A stretch of 64,000 nt of DNA, taken from NCBI GenBank assembly GCA_021014325.1, contig CM037473.1, positions 25,906,822 to 25,970,821 on the forward strand, given 5' to 3'. The notes below the pieces were generated by a model. The model had not been told where the DNA came from. It saw only the letters and a program-made list of their open reading frames with translations, and made no database searches. The stretch is from Plazaster borealis (taxonomy: Eukaryota > Echinodermata > Asteroidea > Forcipulatida > Labidiasteridae). This document shows, piece by piece, positions 34,130 to 45,819 of this stretch. Position numbers and translations under genes: made by a program. Position 1 is the stretch's first letter, and each line of letters starts with the position of its first letter.

Positions 34130-34503
34130 TTAAAGGCACTGTACACGTTTGGTAATTACTCAAAATATATATTAGCATAAAAACTTACTTGGTAACGAGC
34201 AACAGAGAGCTGTTGATAGTATAAAACATTGTACGAAATGAACCCCTCTGAAGTAACGTAGTTTTTGAGAAAGAGGTAATTTCTCACTAAAATAATAAAA
34301 ACTTCTTGCAAGAAGTTTTTATTCCTATCTGAAAGCACACAAATTTGTACAACAAAGGTGTTTTTTCTTTCATCATTTTCTTGCAACTTCGATGACCAAT
34401 TGAGCCCAAATTTTCACAGGCTTGTTATTTTATGCATATGTTGGGATACACCAAGTGAGAACACTGGTCTTTGACAATTACCAAACGTGTACGATGCCTT
34501 TAA
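34130..34503 (-). mobile_element. TTAA-A element, near consensus
   Basis: TTAAAGGCACTGTACACG to CGTGTACGATGCCTTTAA, with the central palindrome intact. Confidence 0.92.
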
Positions 34504-34857
34504 TACCATTATAAAAGTTAGTTCCAAGGTTTTCCCCGTAACAAGCACTACCGGTATAGGCCTAGCCTACTTGTTGTTGTCACGAATTCACACCCTTAAC
34601 CACTTCCAAGTGCATATTTATTTCCTTGTATTTTCACAGCGGTTTATTTTATTCTAAGACTACGTTCGTTAGCTGTTAGAATATTCTATTTGTTAATTTG
34701 CACAATTTACAACTTTTAATTAATTTGCAAGAATTCAATGACAGTTTCTTCCTGAAATAAAAGCGTTTTGAACATAATTTACAAAGTGTTTAAGTTCTTT
34801 CTTGTACCACTTTTAAATATAATTTGCTCAAAATAATAAGGTCTGTATACTTTAATA
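34504..34857. other. Spacer, left copy of a local duplication
   Basis: GACTACGTTCGTTAGCTGTTAGA and the following 150 bp are repeated at about 35420-35590. No gene. Confidence 0.55.
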
Positions 34858-35020
34858 GATGTTAAATTTGCATCGGGGATAAAGAATATTATATTTGGTT
34901 ATACCCGTACACCGATGTGTGTAAAGCACTGTATACTCAGTACTTTCCCGAGTCCTGTGAAAACAATCACAGGCATATTACTCGGTGGGATTCGAACCCA
35001 CGACCTTTGCCATTCTAGAG
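34858..35020 (-). mobile_element. SINE-5 copy, interrupted
   Basis: The tail GATGTTAAATTTGCATCGGG, the middle AAAGCACTGTATACTCAGTA and the B-box inverse GGGATTCGAACCCACGACC. A TTAA-B element follows directly inside the head. A second copy is at 55488-55656. Confidence 0.65.
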
Positions 35021-35409
35021 CAGGGTCTGTATACGTTTGGTATGACTCTGAAAATTAATGGCAATCAAAACTTACTTGGTAAGAAGTACAGCACATTTCA
35101 ATAGTATAATGCATTTTGAGAAACTTTTCACTTCGAAGGAATACGGGTATGGAAAAAGATATCACTTTTTATCCCAAAAAATTTGAATCTGAGAAGCGTT
35201 AGTGCAGTAACGCTTCTCAGATTGTGTATTCCAATTGCAGATTATTCGTCCTGCGTAGACATAGCTGCTCCAGATTTTCGGCAGTATCTCAAAAACGCTA
35301 CCACCTTTTGAAATGAAATTTTCACAGGTTAGTTTTATGGTATATATCTACAACTATATAGGATTGAAACAAACAGTGGGTTCAATTACCAAACGTATAC
35401 AATCCAACG
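35021..35409 (-). mobile_element. TTAA-B element with degraded target
   Basis: GGGTCTGTATACGTTTGG to AAACGTATACAATCC, with the central palindrome AGCGTTAGTGCAGTAACGCT. The flanking TTAA is not preserved. Confidence 0.8.
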
Positions 35410-35724
35410 GTATATATTATTTTAAGACTACGTTCGTATAGTTGTTAGAATATGCTATTTGTTAGTTTGCACAATTTACAACTTTTAATTAATTTGCAAG
35501 AATTCAATGACAGTTTCTTCTTGAAATAGGCGATTTGAACATAATTTACAAATTGTTTAAGTATTTTCTTGTACCACTTTTAAATTGAATTGTCTCAAAA
35601 TTAGTAAGATTATTTGAGGAATCGCTATAAAGTTAAAATAAGGTCTCAAAACAATTTATATTGAAAATAGTGTTAAAGGCCTAAATGTATTGTTGAGAAA
35701 TTCTTTTTGATGATGATGATGATG
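35410..35724. other. Spacer, right copy of a local duplication
   Basis: Repeats the 34660-34820 sequence (TTTGCACAATTTACAACTTT). No gene. Confidence 0.5.
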
Positions 35725-36000
35725 CAACCTCGTCCCCATGGTTTACTTTATTTCCAACCATGTTTACAATAGTAAACCCTGGGAGGGAAACTCCTTACTT
35801 TGACCCTGATTGGAAAACGACTGGTGTACAAAAGTCTAACGTAAACATGTTAAGTTGTACTCATACAGTATTCACCATGTTCACAGCCAGACTATTCTAA
35901 TTTGCACACGAAACCAACATTTTTGGATATTCAAATGATCCAATACCAGGGTGAGAGAGCGGTCAACCTCGTACTGCTCGACACACCTTGGGGACGAGGT

Positions 36001-36002
<2 letters not shown>
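35725..36002. mobile_element. Inverted-repeat element with CAACCTCGTCCC ends
   Basis: CAACCTCGTCCCCATGG at the left and CCTTGGGGACGAGGTTG at the right bound about 278 bp. GATGAT repeats lie on both outer sides, so it appears to have inserted into a GAT microsatellite. Confidence 0.65.
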
Positions 36003-36045
<43 letters not shown>

Positions 36046-36062
36046 ATGATTATGATTATGGT
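36003..36062. repeat. GAT/TATGAT microsatellite
   Basis: About 14 GAT units, then TTATGA variants. The methionine run read here is an artefact. Confidence 0.95.
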
Positions 36063-36167
36063 GATGAAAATTGTACTTGTTACAACCTTAAAAAGACATC
36101 ACCATCAACATACACGACCCTGATCGCATTCTGCTAAAGCAGCTCGCCAAAAAGGGCGAATTAAACA

Positions 36168-36548
36168 TTAAAGGTATCGTACACGTTTGGTAATGACTCA
36201 AAACAAATATTAGCATAACAACTTACTTGGTAACTTACTTGGTAACAACGGAGAGCTGTTGATAGTATAAAACATTGTAGGAAACGACTCCCTCTGAAGT
36301 ATTCGTAGTTTTTGAGAAAGAGGTAATTTCTCACTCAAATAATAAAAACTTATTGCAAGAAGTTTTTATTCCTATCTGAAAGCACACAAAAATACAACAA
36401 GGCTGTTTTTTCTTTCATCATTTTCTTGCAACTTCAATGACCAATTGAGCCCAAATGTTCACAGGCTTGTTATTTTATGCATATGTTGGGATACACCAAG
36501 TGAGAACACTGGTCTTTGACAATTACCAAACGTGTTCAGTGCCTTTAA
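36168..36548 (-). mobile_element. TTAA-A element with internal duplication
   Basis: TTAAAGGTATCGTACACG to CGTGTTCAGTGCCTTTAA. CTTACTTGGTAA is doubled near 36220. Confidence 0.9.
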
Positions 36549-36887
36549 GGGTTAAAACGGGTTTAGAGCTTACAAAAACGGGATGAAACGCTGACATCAA
36601 AAGCTCAACTTAGAAACAAATGTAAAATGTTTTTCTACAAAAAATATTGTCAATTGTTTGTTAATCTTCTACAAAATAACAAATGCAATTAAATGAGTGG
36701 GGCACCAGTCATAACAATGTAGCCTAAACTTCATTGAATTTTGGTTGGTTTCCTTTTTCTGCTCAGCAAATTTGTTGTTCTTATTAAATTGGGTCCAGGT
36801 AAAAGTTATAGGCTCTTTGTAAAATAACATATTTCATGAGAAGGGATAATCATTATAGTCTACATTAATATTTCGTATTTTGTGGTC
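36549..36887. other. 3' flank of the LRR-Ig gene
   Basis: AT-rich, with a degenerate GGGCCC-element remnant (TTATTAAATTGGGTCC near 36785). Probably 3' UTR in part. No confident polyadenylation signal picked. Confidence 0.4.
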
Positions 36888-39395
36888 TCATGCTTCGATC
36901 ACTGCGTAATTGTTTTCACAAGATTCTGGATTAGCGTCAGCGTGAAGTTCTTTCCCGTTAGCCGTTGGTGGCCTTCCTGGACCAGGAATGGACTCCAGTG
37001 ATTCTTTATGATATTTTTTAAGGTGACGACCAGTCCGTGCTACACTTTCGTTCACGTAGATTCCTTTTACGGGTATTTTTAAAGGAACCTTCAATGAAGG
37101 AGTCACATTCGGATTTGCATAGTCATTGTCATCTGATTCTGGTAGGGTTTTACTAACCCCAAGTGAAGTCACATTTTCATTGGGAAGAGGTTGCAGTGGT
37201 CTTGGCTCACTTCCCACTTGATCTTTCAGTAGTTCTTGGTAGACAGACTTGTCTTCTCTATTTGCATGACCGTTCGATGTGGAGACACCAGGTTCCCAAA
37301 TCTCGATCTGGGCTGAGGACACTTCTTGCGGATTAGCATTGAAGTTAACACTGGGTTCAAATCTACGGTGACGTTTCTTGATGATACAGAAGTGCAGGGC
37401 AACTGCCACAAAAACTACGACTGCAGCTGTGATGACGCAACCTATGATGGTTTGGAAAAAAACGGTCAATGCCTCTTCCGGGGAACTGGTGATGACTTTG
37501 AGATTGACAAGTACAGAGTCTCGTTCACCGATATCATTAACAACCAAGCAGGTGAAATTTCCAGCATCGTCTCGCCCTACTGAGTAAATCATCAAATCGG
37601 TTGAACGCACGATGTAAAACTTATCTAGAAAACCGTTGGTTAATGCTGTACCACTTGGGGATAACCAACTCAAAGTGGGTGGAGGGCTTCCGGATACCTG
37701 ACAGGTCAGTAGAGCATTGTCACCAGCGTTCGCGACTACACTAGGGGTACCAGACTCTGCTCTGGGAGCCCTGCAGCCGAGATATCTGTCATCAGTTTCG
37801 TTCAGGATTCTGCTGGTTTGCTGATCTTCGCAGGAAGGGAATTGACGCGGCTCGTGGTTAAGCAACCATGTTCGCAAGCTTGCAACCGTACAATCGCAGT
37901 GTAGAGGATTACCAACAAGTTCAAGACTTGATACGGTTGGTCCAATCATGGCGCCTGAGACAGTTTGTATATCATTCCACTCAGCGTTGAGACTCTTCAT
38001 GGACACACAGCGTTGAAGAACATTGGATATATCATCAATGTGATTCCACGAAAGCGTGAGATCTTGAAGTTCAGGGAAATCATTGCAAGTTCCGGGATCG
38101 AAACTCACTAATGAATTGTTGGAGATGTCAAGGATGTTAAGAGAAGGAATGCTGCGGAAGGCGACAGGGTTAATGTTTAATAGTCTGTTCAAACTCAGAT
38201 TCAAACTCACCAATGAGATTAAGCCAATGAAGTCGTCAGGATGCAAGGATGAAATTCTGTTGTTGGTAACAGAGAGTATTGTCAGATTGCTCTGGTTGAG
38301 AAATATTCCTCCGTAGAGAGATGTTATTTCATTGTTGTCAAGATACAATGATTTCAATTCCTTGAGATGCCCAAGGGCGATTTGTGAGATGAAGGCAATG
38401 CGATTTCCAATCACGTGGAATTCCCTCAGCTCACTGAACCCTTGCAGCGTTTCTACTGTCAGGTAGCGAAGATCATTCAAGTCTGCATTGATGTAATGGA
38501 GATTCCATGCCCAATCTGGCTGAATAAGAGTCGTCATTGAATTGTTCCTGGTATACAACCGGTTCACAGAACGTTCTGAATGTGAGATATTTATTTGGCG
38601 CTTCAGGTCGCGTACACATGTATGGTCAATGTTTAGAACGGACGGGGTCCAGTCGGCAAGTGTTATTGTTGAAAGTGGATTGTTCTGGAGGGCAAGATCA
38701 AAAGTAATCTCCTCTTTATACATTGTTAAGGGGGTTGATCCCGAATTCTCAAGAACAAATTCTGTAATTTTGTTATAGCCAAGTTTTATAGAAATATTCA
38801 TCTGCCGCTGCCTCCTTGGAACCAGCTCCATAAATAAAACGACTTTTGAGATTCGATTATTTTCACAACTTAGCATGAAACGACTACTTACGTTTACATA
38901 CTGTGAAAAGTCACCAGCTAGACTGTTATAGTCTGCGGAGAGAACTTCTATCCTAGGATTAATTCGAAAATCGGGCAAACCCACCAAGTTGTTGTAATTC
39001 AGGTACAATTCTCTAAGTGAAGAAAACTTCAACCGCCTGGTATTGACCAGGTGGTTATTATTCATCGAGAGTACCTCCAAAGCACGTAATCTGTTAAGTT
39101 TTTGTTGGTTTGTGTGTTTGCGTATAAAATTGTTGTTGAGGTACAGCTCCCTGATGTCGTCGTAGCTTGAATCAAATTCTATTTCTGTGATTTGGTTGTC
39201 ACTCAGGTCGACAATATCAACGTTCGGGATGCTTGGAGGAAAGCAGTTGAAACCACTGGAGGAGCAGTTCAGCATGCCCCTTCCTCCGATGGTCTCGCGT
39301 TCGCATTGAATTACGTTGCAACAGTTTGCACTGGATGTTAACGCTAACGTTAAAATCGTTAACGTAAGCGGGGATGCCTTCATTTCAGGCTGCAT
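36888..39395 (-). CDS. LRR and Ig domain single-pass transmembrane receptor (835 aa)
   Basis: The whole coding region is one exon. A signal peptide (to about residue 23) is followed by a cysteine-rich LRR N-cap (25-53), leucine-rich repeats (about 56-490), an LRR C-cap (cysteines 500, 502, 522, 541), one Ig domain (about 549-634, cysteines 565 and 616), a membrane helix (about 646-672), a basic stop-transfer KKRHRR and a tail of about 160 residues. The tail carries SVYQEL (Y719, ITIM-like), YANP (Y759) and YVNE (Y780), both of the YxN type that binds Grb2-class SH2 domains, and a C-terminal NNYAVIEA. The layout resembles LINGO/LRIG/AMIGO-type adhesion or guidance receptors; orthology is not resolved. 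An acceptor-like TTTATTTGGTTCACAG directly precedes the first ATG, so a non-coding first exon probably lies upstream. An in-frame M5 is an alternative start. Confidence 0.92.
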   Translation of the reverse strand: MQPEMKASPLTLTILTLALTSSANCCNVIQCERETIGGRGMLNCSSSGFNCFPPSIPNVDIVDLSDNQITEIEFDSSYDDIRELYLNNNFIRKHTNQQKLNRLRALEVLSMNNNHLVNTRRLKFSSLRELYLNYNNLVGLPDFRINPRIEVLSADYNSLAGDFSQYVNVSSRFMLSCENNRISKVVLFMELVPRRQRQMNISIKLGYNKITEFVLENSGSTPLTMYKEEITFDLALQNNPLSTITLADWTPSVLNIDHTCVRDLKRQINISHSERSVNRLYTRNNSMTTLIQPDWAWNLHYINADLNDLRYLTVETLQGFSELREFHVIGNRIAFISQIALGHLKELKSLYLDNNEITSLYGGIFLNQSNLTILSVTNNRISSLHPDDFIGLISLVSLNLSLNRLLNINPVAFRSIPSLNILDISNNSLVSFDPGTCNDFPELQDLTLSWNHIDDISNVLQRCVSMKSLNAEWNDIQTVSGAMIGPTVSSLELVGNPLHCDCTVASLRTWLLNHEPRQFPSCEDQQTSRILNETDDRYLGCRAPRAESGTPSVVANAGDNALLTCQVSGSPPPTLSWLSPSGTALTNGFLDKFYIVRSTDLMIYSVGRDDAGNFTCLVVNDIGERDSVLVNLKVITSSPEEALTVFFQTIIGCVITAAVVVFVAVALHFCIIKKRHRRFEPSVNFNANPQEVSSAQIEIWEPGVSTSNGHANREDKSVYQELLKDQVGSEPRPLQPLPNENVTSLGVSKTLPESDDNDYANPNVTPSLKVPLKIPVKGIYVNESVARTGRHLKKYHKESLESIPGPGRPPTANGKELHADANPESCENNYAVIEA

Positions 39396-39412
39396 CTGTG
39401 AACCAAATAAAA

Positions 39413-40404
39413 GCCGGGAAGGATGATGTCAAAAGATGATCAGTATTACGGTTTTGTCAATGGCGTAGCTTCTGAGTAGAAAAGGGGCTGCCAAAATTAA
39501 CTTGCAGTGGACGAAATTACAAAATGGTTTCATGCAAAACCTGGGTACAATTTCATAATCAGGCCCCCCCCCCAAACAAAAAAGGACGATAATTTTGTTT
39601 TGTTTTAATGTGGCCTAATTACAATTACGCAATTTGTGTGCTCAGCAAATCGTTAGACTTATCAGCTTCATGAAAATAAAGTAAAACTTAGTGACTGACC
39701 AACACATCAAAAATAGAATTTTCTAAATTAAAGTTTGCTGAAACCCCCCACCCCAATAATAATCATTTCAAATATCACGTATTTTTACTTACCATTATGT
39801 GAGCTATACGGTCAGTTGCAAGATTGATCTACAAATATTGGAAATGGCTATCTTTTAGTTTTGTAATACGGTCTGAACTCCTCTAATGACAACTAGTGAT
39901 CCTCTGATATCTGATTCCAAATGGCACACGCTTCTCTCATTAGATATTCAATTTATATTCTTCGTCATTCACCAATCACAGCCAAGTCTGAGATAATCAC
40001 ACCTTTAAAGCACAGGGGAAAAGTAGGTCTGGCTTGAAAAACACAAAGACTAACAACAAAACCTTTCAAACCATCGTTTACAACACACAAGATCGGATTT
40101 TTACTCTGGAAATCTGGAAGTAAAAGTGGAAGTCTACACAGTAAACGCGTTCGATTTACAGGAAACTGAGATCCGTCACTGAGATTTGTGGTTTATCCCG
40201 CATACTGCACGTAATGGAGAACCTAAACCACTTAAAACAAAGCATAATATAACAACCGAAAGCTGATGAATAATGTTCACCTCAACCCACATTTCCTGCA
40301 GTATCGGGTTTTATTGAGTATGCATTTTAAGCAGATACATTATTGTAGTGTCTGGTGGTATTTCCACTTAAATTTCCAAATTCAAATTAGCCCCAAAACA
40401 AGGC
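39413..40404. other. Upstream region of the LRR-Ig gene
   Basis: Should contain an intron and the 5' UTR exon and promoter if the acceptor before the ATG is used; I could not place them. Remnants of an inverted-repeat element occur near 39560-39680. Confidence 0.4.
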
Positions 40405-40801
40405 TTAAAGGGATTGTTTGGTAGTTGGAATTTATTGTTTGTTTCAATCCTATATAGTTGTAGATAAATACCATAAAACTAACCTGGGAAAATTTCATTT
40501 CAAAAGGTGGTAGCATTTTTGAGATATTGCCGAAAATCTGGAGCGGTTTGTCCACGCAGGAAGAATAATCTGCAATTGGAATACACAATCTGAGAAACGT
40601 CACTGCAGTAACGCTTCTCAGATTCAAGTTTTTGGGGATAAAAAGTGATATCTTTTCCATAACCCATAGAACCGCAGTACTTCGAAGTGAAAAGGTTCTC
40701 AAAATGCATTATACTATCCAAAGCTGCTGTACTTCTAACCAAGTAAGTTTTTATTGCCATTAATTTTCAGAGTCATCATCAAACGTATACAGACTCTTTA
40801 A
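40405..40801 (+). mobile_element. TTAA-B element
   Basis: TTAAAGGGATTGTTTGGTAG to CGTATACAGACTCTTTAA, with the internal sequence CACTGCAGTAACGCTTCTCA. Confidence 0.88.
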
Positions 40802-41689
40802 AGACTGAATTTAGACTTGGATTGGACTCGAGACCTGCTGGATTAACTCTTGACCATTCATTCATTCCATGTTCATTCAACCATGATTTAACTCTAATCC
40901 CAAGCAGATGTTTTCTTTAATATGACATCATTTACCTCAATTAGTTCTCGATGTAATCCAAAACCCAACTGTTTTAATTGAGGAAGTTACAGTGCAAAAT
41001 TGTGTAATGTGATCACTTCGGTTCTCGGGAAATTCCTGTACGCTGAAGGCCAACCTGTCTGTAAAAACAGAATCTATACCATTCAAAACAAAAAGATTTA
41101 AAGATTGATAAGCATCGCTAGAACATGCGAGAAAACAAATGCTGCCAAAACTATCCCCTGAAGATAACCCAACACGTATTGCGTGTGTTGTTTCAAAGAC
41201 GAAAAAAATTGACCTTTACTAAAGGGAGGGGGTATATACCCCCAAATTGATGTCCACGCCCCCCCCCCCACCCCGGGTGCCCCCGTGAAAGCTTGATCAG
41301 CTCCAGGTCGAAGCACAGGTCAAAGGTGAAAACGCGCAGACAAATTGCGAACAGTTGAGCAGCATTTTTAAAAATAACCATTCCACAAATTAAGACAATG
41401 ACAAGCTGTCCATGTTTTGTATTTCAAACTATTTATGTCGATATAATGGAAGGGTATCCCTTCTCACAATAATACTATTGCACAACTAGTATTTCACAAT
41501 AGTTCTCTTAAAATATTTGTGTATTTTTCCATTCTACAGCTTTGGTATGGTATTGACATTAATAAATCAACACAATCTATTAGTCAAGCGTGTTTTGCCG
41601 AGACACCATGTTATGAAGTCTCTGTCTGAGCGGTGTGGTTTCTGAGAAGAACCGGTGGTTCACAACTCGACGTTTCAATCGAAACGTCA
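40802..41689. other. Spacer
   Basis: No gene recognised. C- and G-rich low-complexity sequence near 41222-41285. Confidence 0.45.
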
Positions 41690-41880
41690 GGGACCAATTT
41701 CATAGAGCTGCTTAAGCACAAAAAGTAGCTAAGCACAACAAAATTATGCTCACCAGAGTAAGGTTACCAGCCAAAATACTATGTCACATGTACAATCTGT
41801 GACTGGTATCCTGCTTGTATTTGCTTAGCAGAAAATATTTAGGCACCGTTTGCTGCTTAAGCAGCTCTATGAAATTGACC
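41690..41880. mobile_element. GGGCCC element
   Basis: GGGACCAATTTCATAGAGCT to AGCTCTATGAAATTGACC, with the internal sequence AAGGTTACCAGCCAAAATAC. Confidence 0.85.
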
Positions 41881-42167
41881 ATATTTTTGACAGCATGAGG
41901 GTGCTTTCTTCAGGGAATGTCTTGCATCACAATTACAGTTTTATCTCATTTTAATTGCCTGTATCATGCCTGTATGTAGTTTTCTTGCATCAATGACGAA
42001 ATAAATGAACATAATAATAACAATGGAGAAAAAACCGTTCGTTTACTTGTTTTTCATCACGTAAAAATTGGTCCACAAACGCCCTCACGCGGTCACAAAT
42101 ACGGCAAATTGGGCCAAGGTTTTTCGTTTAGAACCATCACAGCTTATAGAGAGTTAATAATCACATA
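41881..42167. other. Spacer between two GGGCCC elements
   Basis: No feature recognised. Confidence 0.45.
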
Positions 42168-42358
42168 GGCCCAATTTCATAGAGCTGCTTAAGCAGACAA
42201 AATTGCTTAAAAATGTTCTGCTTAGCAGAAATGAGCAGGACACCAGTCACAACTTGTACATGTGACATGGTAGTTGAGCTGGTAACCTTATTCTGGTAAG
42301 CATAATTTGGTTGTGCTTAGCTACTTTTTGTTCTTAAGCAGCTCTATGAAATTGGGCC
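42168..42358. mobile_element. GGGCCC element
   Basis: GGCCCAATTTCATAGAGCTG to CAGCTCTATGAAATTGGGCC, with CTTAAGC next to each end. Confidence 0.88.
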
Positions 42359-42950
42359 ACGGTGTCTTCGCAAACCTCACTTGATTGTATTCCAACCATG
42401 CAACGTATCGAATCAACACAATCTACCAGGTTAAAGATATTGGTAATAAATAATCAAAAACAAATTCATATGAGAGGTACATCTTTGGTATTTTTGCTAC
42501 AATTACTACCTGCTCACTTTAAAATAACACTGGGCTCGATTTCACAAAGAGTTAAGACTGGTCTTTAGTGCAAATCAATCTTAACTGCTAAGCAAAGTGT
42601 GATGCCACAATACACATCACTATAGAAATACTGACAACTCGTCTTAAGATGAATTTTTAGTGCTTTCTAGCTCAGGAAATGTAATTTGTTTTCATAAAGA
42701 TTGATTGAGTAATTCTATTGTTAACCTTGGGGGTAAAAACCTCACAAAGTATTTGAACATCAATTGTGGCAATGCTTTTTCAAACAATCTTAAAAACATT
42801 GTGAAGTTTGATATGAACTTGCAATTTTTGATTAAGAACAAAATTACACCATAATTCATTAAAAGTTACACAATAAAACCATTTATATTCTCACAGAAAT
42901 AAGACACAATACAAATAATTCATAAATGACCATTGCCCATTAGAATTTAG
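42359..42950. other. Spacer with a possible inverted-repeat remnant
   Basis: GGGCTCGATTTCACAAAGAGTTAAGACTGG begins at about 42533 and CGTCTTAAGATGAATTTTTA lies near 42635, hinting at another small element. No gene. Confidence 0.35.
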
Positions 42951-42951
42951 T

Positions 42952-43290
42952 GTGCTTTGGCCAAGTGGTTTAGTGTATCAGACTCAAGTTCTGGTGGCAG
43001 AGTCATCAGGGTGTGGGTTCGAATCCCGGTCTTGTGTCCTTAGGCAAGACACTGAACTACAATTGCTTTTCTACACACAGGGGTAAATGGGTACCTGTGA
43101 GGGCAGAGATGGTTCATGTGATTGATTTAGCTTGATGTGCTACATATTTGGCAGCACAGGTTGTATACTTCCAAGGGAGCTGAGATGGTTTAAGGAATAA
43201 CATGAATAACCCAGTGATCAGGGGTAATAATGTTGGAGCGCCGTGAGCACCATTGAGAGACGGATTTTAGCGCTTTATAAGAAGCCACTA
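42952..43290 (+). mobile_element. SINE-2 copy, near full length
   Basis: Head TTTGGCCAAGTGGTTTAGTG, B box GGGTTCGAATCCCGG, body TTGGCAGCACAGG and tail AGCGCTTTATAAGAAGCCAC with ATT repeats. Confidence 0.82.
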
Positions 43291-43329
43291 TTATTATTTC
43301 ATTTTATCAAAGCATGCATTGCAAAAGAA

Positions 43330-43680
43330 AGATCACATTTTCCTTTGTGCCGGTAACTCCTCGCGTCGAGCTACGTCCCGTAGCCTTAGATCTCAAGGGT
43401 CTTTCTCAGGATTCTTGCTGTTCCCAAAAGCGCCGCCTTCTGTAAAAGATCTACCCTCACTTGTGTCCCAATTTCATCTGGATGTTTCCCCAGTGCTTTG
43501 GTTATGGTGCCAAGTGCTCCAACCACCACAGGGACTACCTTCACTTTCACCTGCCAATTCTTACGAAGTTCCCTGGCCAGGTCTTGGCTCTTTTGGATCT
43601 TTTCTACCTCCTTCGAAGCTACCCTTATATCACCTGGCACAGCTATGTCAATGAGATGACACATCGTCTTCATTATTATT
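43330..43680 (-). pseudogene. LINE-type ORF2 C-terminal fragment (5' truncated)
   Basis: The minus-strand frame at 43386-43673 contains HLIDIAVPGDIRV, QDLARELRKNW, VVPVVVGALG and LLQKAALLGTARILRK. These blocks match the C-terminal region seen downstream of reverse transcriptase in many invertebrate non-LTR retrotransposons. Only about 95 codons remain and the reverse transcriptase core is missing, so this is a dead, 5'-truncated insertion beside the SINE-2 copy. The exact clade is not assigned. Confidence 0.7.
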
Positions 43681-44558
43681 ATTTGATTATTATTATTAAG
43701 GGAAAAAGGAACAACTTGTTTCTTAAAAGCAACTGGGTTGCAACACTACTGTGTCCAACAGAAATGTTGTACCTACCCCGTCCCCCAGAATCCAAGGCAA
43801 AGTTGAAATTTAAACTTATTTTCTACTACATAATACAAAACTCAATTTGACCTTGGAGCCGCTCTTCAAAAACAAAGGGAGCTCCCTGCTTTGTTTGACC
43901 AATTGAAGATAATGCTCTGATACCCATCCATACAAAGGTCATATAAAACAGTGGTGACATGTTGAAATAATAATCACAAAAAGCAAACACATAAATAAAC
44001 ATGTTTGACCCGATTCCAAAACAAAAAAACTATAAAATGATTTACAGAAAAAATCTACATTATAACACACTCTTAGATGTGTGTGCATACTTGTAGGTTT
44101 AAAATAGAAAGAGCAGATTCAAGTATTGCATTTGATGTCAAGTTTATGTACATGCATGAATTGCCCGAAAGCAATTATAACTTTTACATACAAATACAGA
44201 AAGGATATGCTTACAAAATATAAAATACAGATTTACTGTTGGTTTTCCTCGTCATTTCTGGTGGAAAATCAGACTGTTTCACTTTCATGCATTCACATTA
44301 AAGGGACTTTGCCTCTCCATTTGAAACAGTCATTCAGTTTCCTGTTGAGGCGATTTATAAAGCATTATATTCAATTTAACTTGAAAGGCGTTCTTTTTAG
44401 CCATGCGAAATGAGCATTTAATTTAGAAGAGTAGGTACAACTAGATACCTCTGCAAAAAGCTGCTGCGAATTTGGACACTGTTCGGGTGGGAAATTAAAT
44501 TGAACGAAGGGTTAAAACTTTTCTAATCGCACGTCGCAAAAGAACAGGTGCATACACA
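43681..44558. other. AT-rich spacer
   Basis: No gene recognised. A 95-codon frame at 44126 has no known motif. Confidence 0.45.
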
Positions 44559-44945
44559 TTAAAGGTATTATACAGGATTGCTGGAGGTGACAAAATAGTC
44601 GCAGACAGTGTTCATGTTTTGTGTGATAAACCATATGCATGAAATAACAAACCTGTGAAAATTGGGTTTGGTCCATGGTGTGAGTAAGGAGAAAATAGTG
44701 AAAAACCAAGCACAATTTTCAGCCTGTAAACACACTATCCTTAATTGTGGTTGTAACAATTGTAATTCAGCTGTACATTTTTAGAATTTCAAATACAGTT
44801 TTCTCAAATATCACTTCATTTCAGAGGAAAATATTTCACAGTAACAATGGTTCTAGTCAGTATGAACTTCATAATCAGTAAGCTCTCAGATTAAAATTAA
44901 ACAATGAAGTTTTTTATCCTTACCAATCCTGTATAATACCTTTAA
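44559..44945 (+). mobile_element. TTAA-E element, complete
   Basis: TTAAAGGTATTATACAGGAT to ATCCTGTATAATACCTTTAA, the most complete copy of this family here. It shares AACAAACCTGTGAAAATT with families A, C and D. Confidence 0.88.
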
Positions 44946-45819
44946 GTAAAATTGAACGACTGCTTTGTTCGGAATAGCATAATGCAATGTTGAAATTGGC
45001 CGCTTATTGGCCAAAAACATTACGGGAAAGCTTCATTAAAGAAAGAGGCTAGAATAAAACATCCTTTTTATCTGACAACTAACACCTGTTATCTCCATGT
45101 AATTCCTTTTCTGAACAGTGGACTTAATTTGTTCATGCACAAACCAGTAGGGCTGCTGACTACCCCAGGCAGATTAACTGCTCATCCATTAAGTTAATGA
45201 CCCAAAGTAATTCAATATTAACGCACCCACTGGTGAAAAGAATGTATACTTTCAGAGTTTTTGTGGCGGAACTCGGAAATTCTTTAAATGAGCTTTCCCG
45301 TAATGAATGACCATGGAAACCATCTCAAAATCACAGTTCCCGCTTTACCTTGAACAATGACACAGTGCTTTTAAAATAGTATGAAATTACCATTCTAGTG
45401 CGTGTGACTTACTTCCTTATTAATAAAAACAACAATACACAAAGAGTCTCTGTTTACTGACACACCCTTCCTATCATGCCATAAAGCATCCTGCTGGTCA
45501 CCATGTAAGAGGGTCAACCAAGGTCACCACATCAGTCCAAAGTTGTGTACTTGTACACACTGGTGCAACTTTGACCTGAGCTATGGTGGCCAAAGCAACT
45601 GGTCAACTGCTCTGTATCTTGTTTTACAAAGAGTATATTTGTAGCAATACAGTTTGGTAGACTGGTCCCCTGTCTGTATCCCCAAGGATTAATGACAGGC
45701 ACCGGTTTTACAGACCTAATGGTTTCTTTGGATAGACATGACATGAAGGATACTTCATGGAGGCAATTGCCTCCGTTGCTGTGGTGAAATTCCTTATCCA
45801 TGGGCCATGCATACTGATC
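44946..45819. other. Spacer
   Basis: No gene recognised. A minus-strand frame at 45532-45801 has no known domain. Confidence 0.45.

Noticed and set aside
36003..36062. Polymethionine protein
   Set aside because: Simple GAT microsatellite read in one frame.
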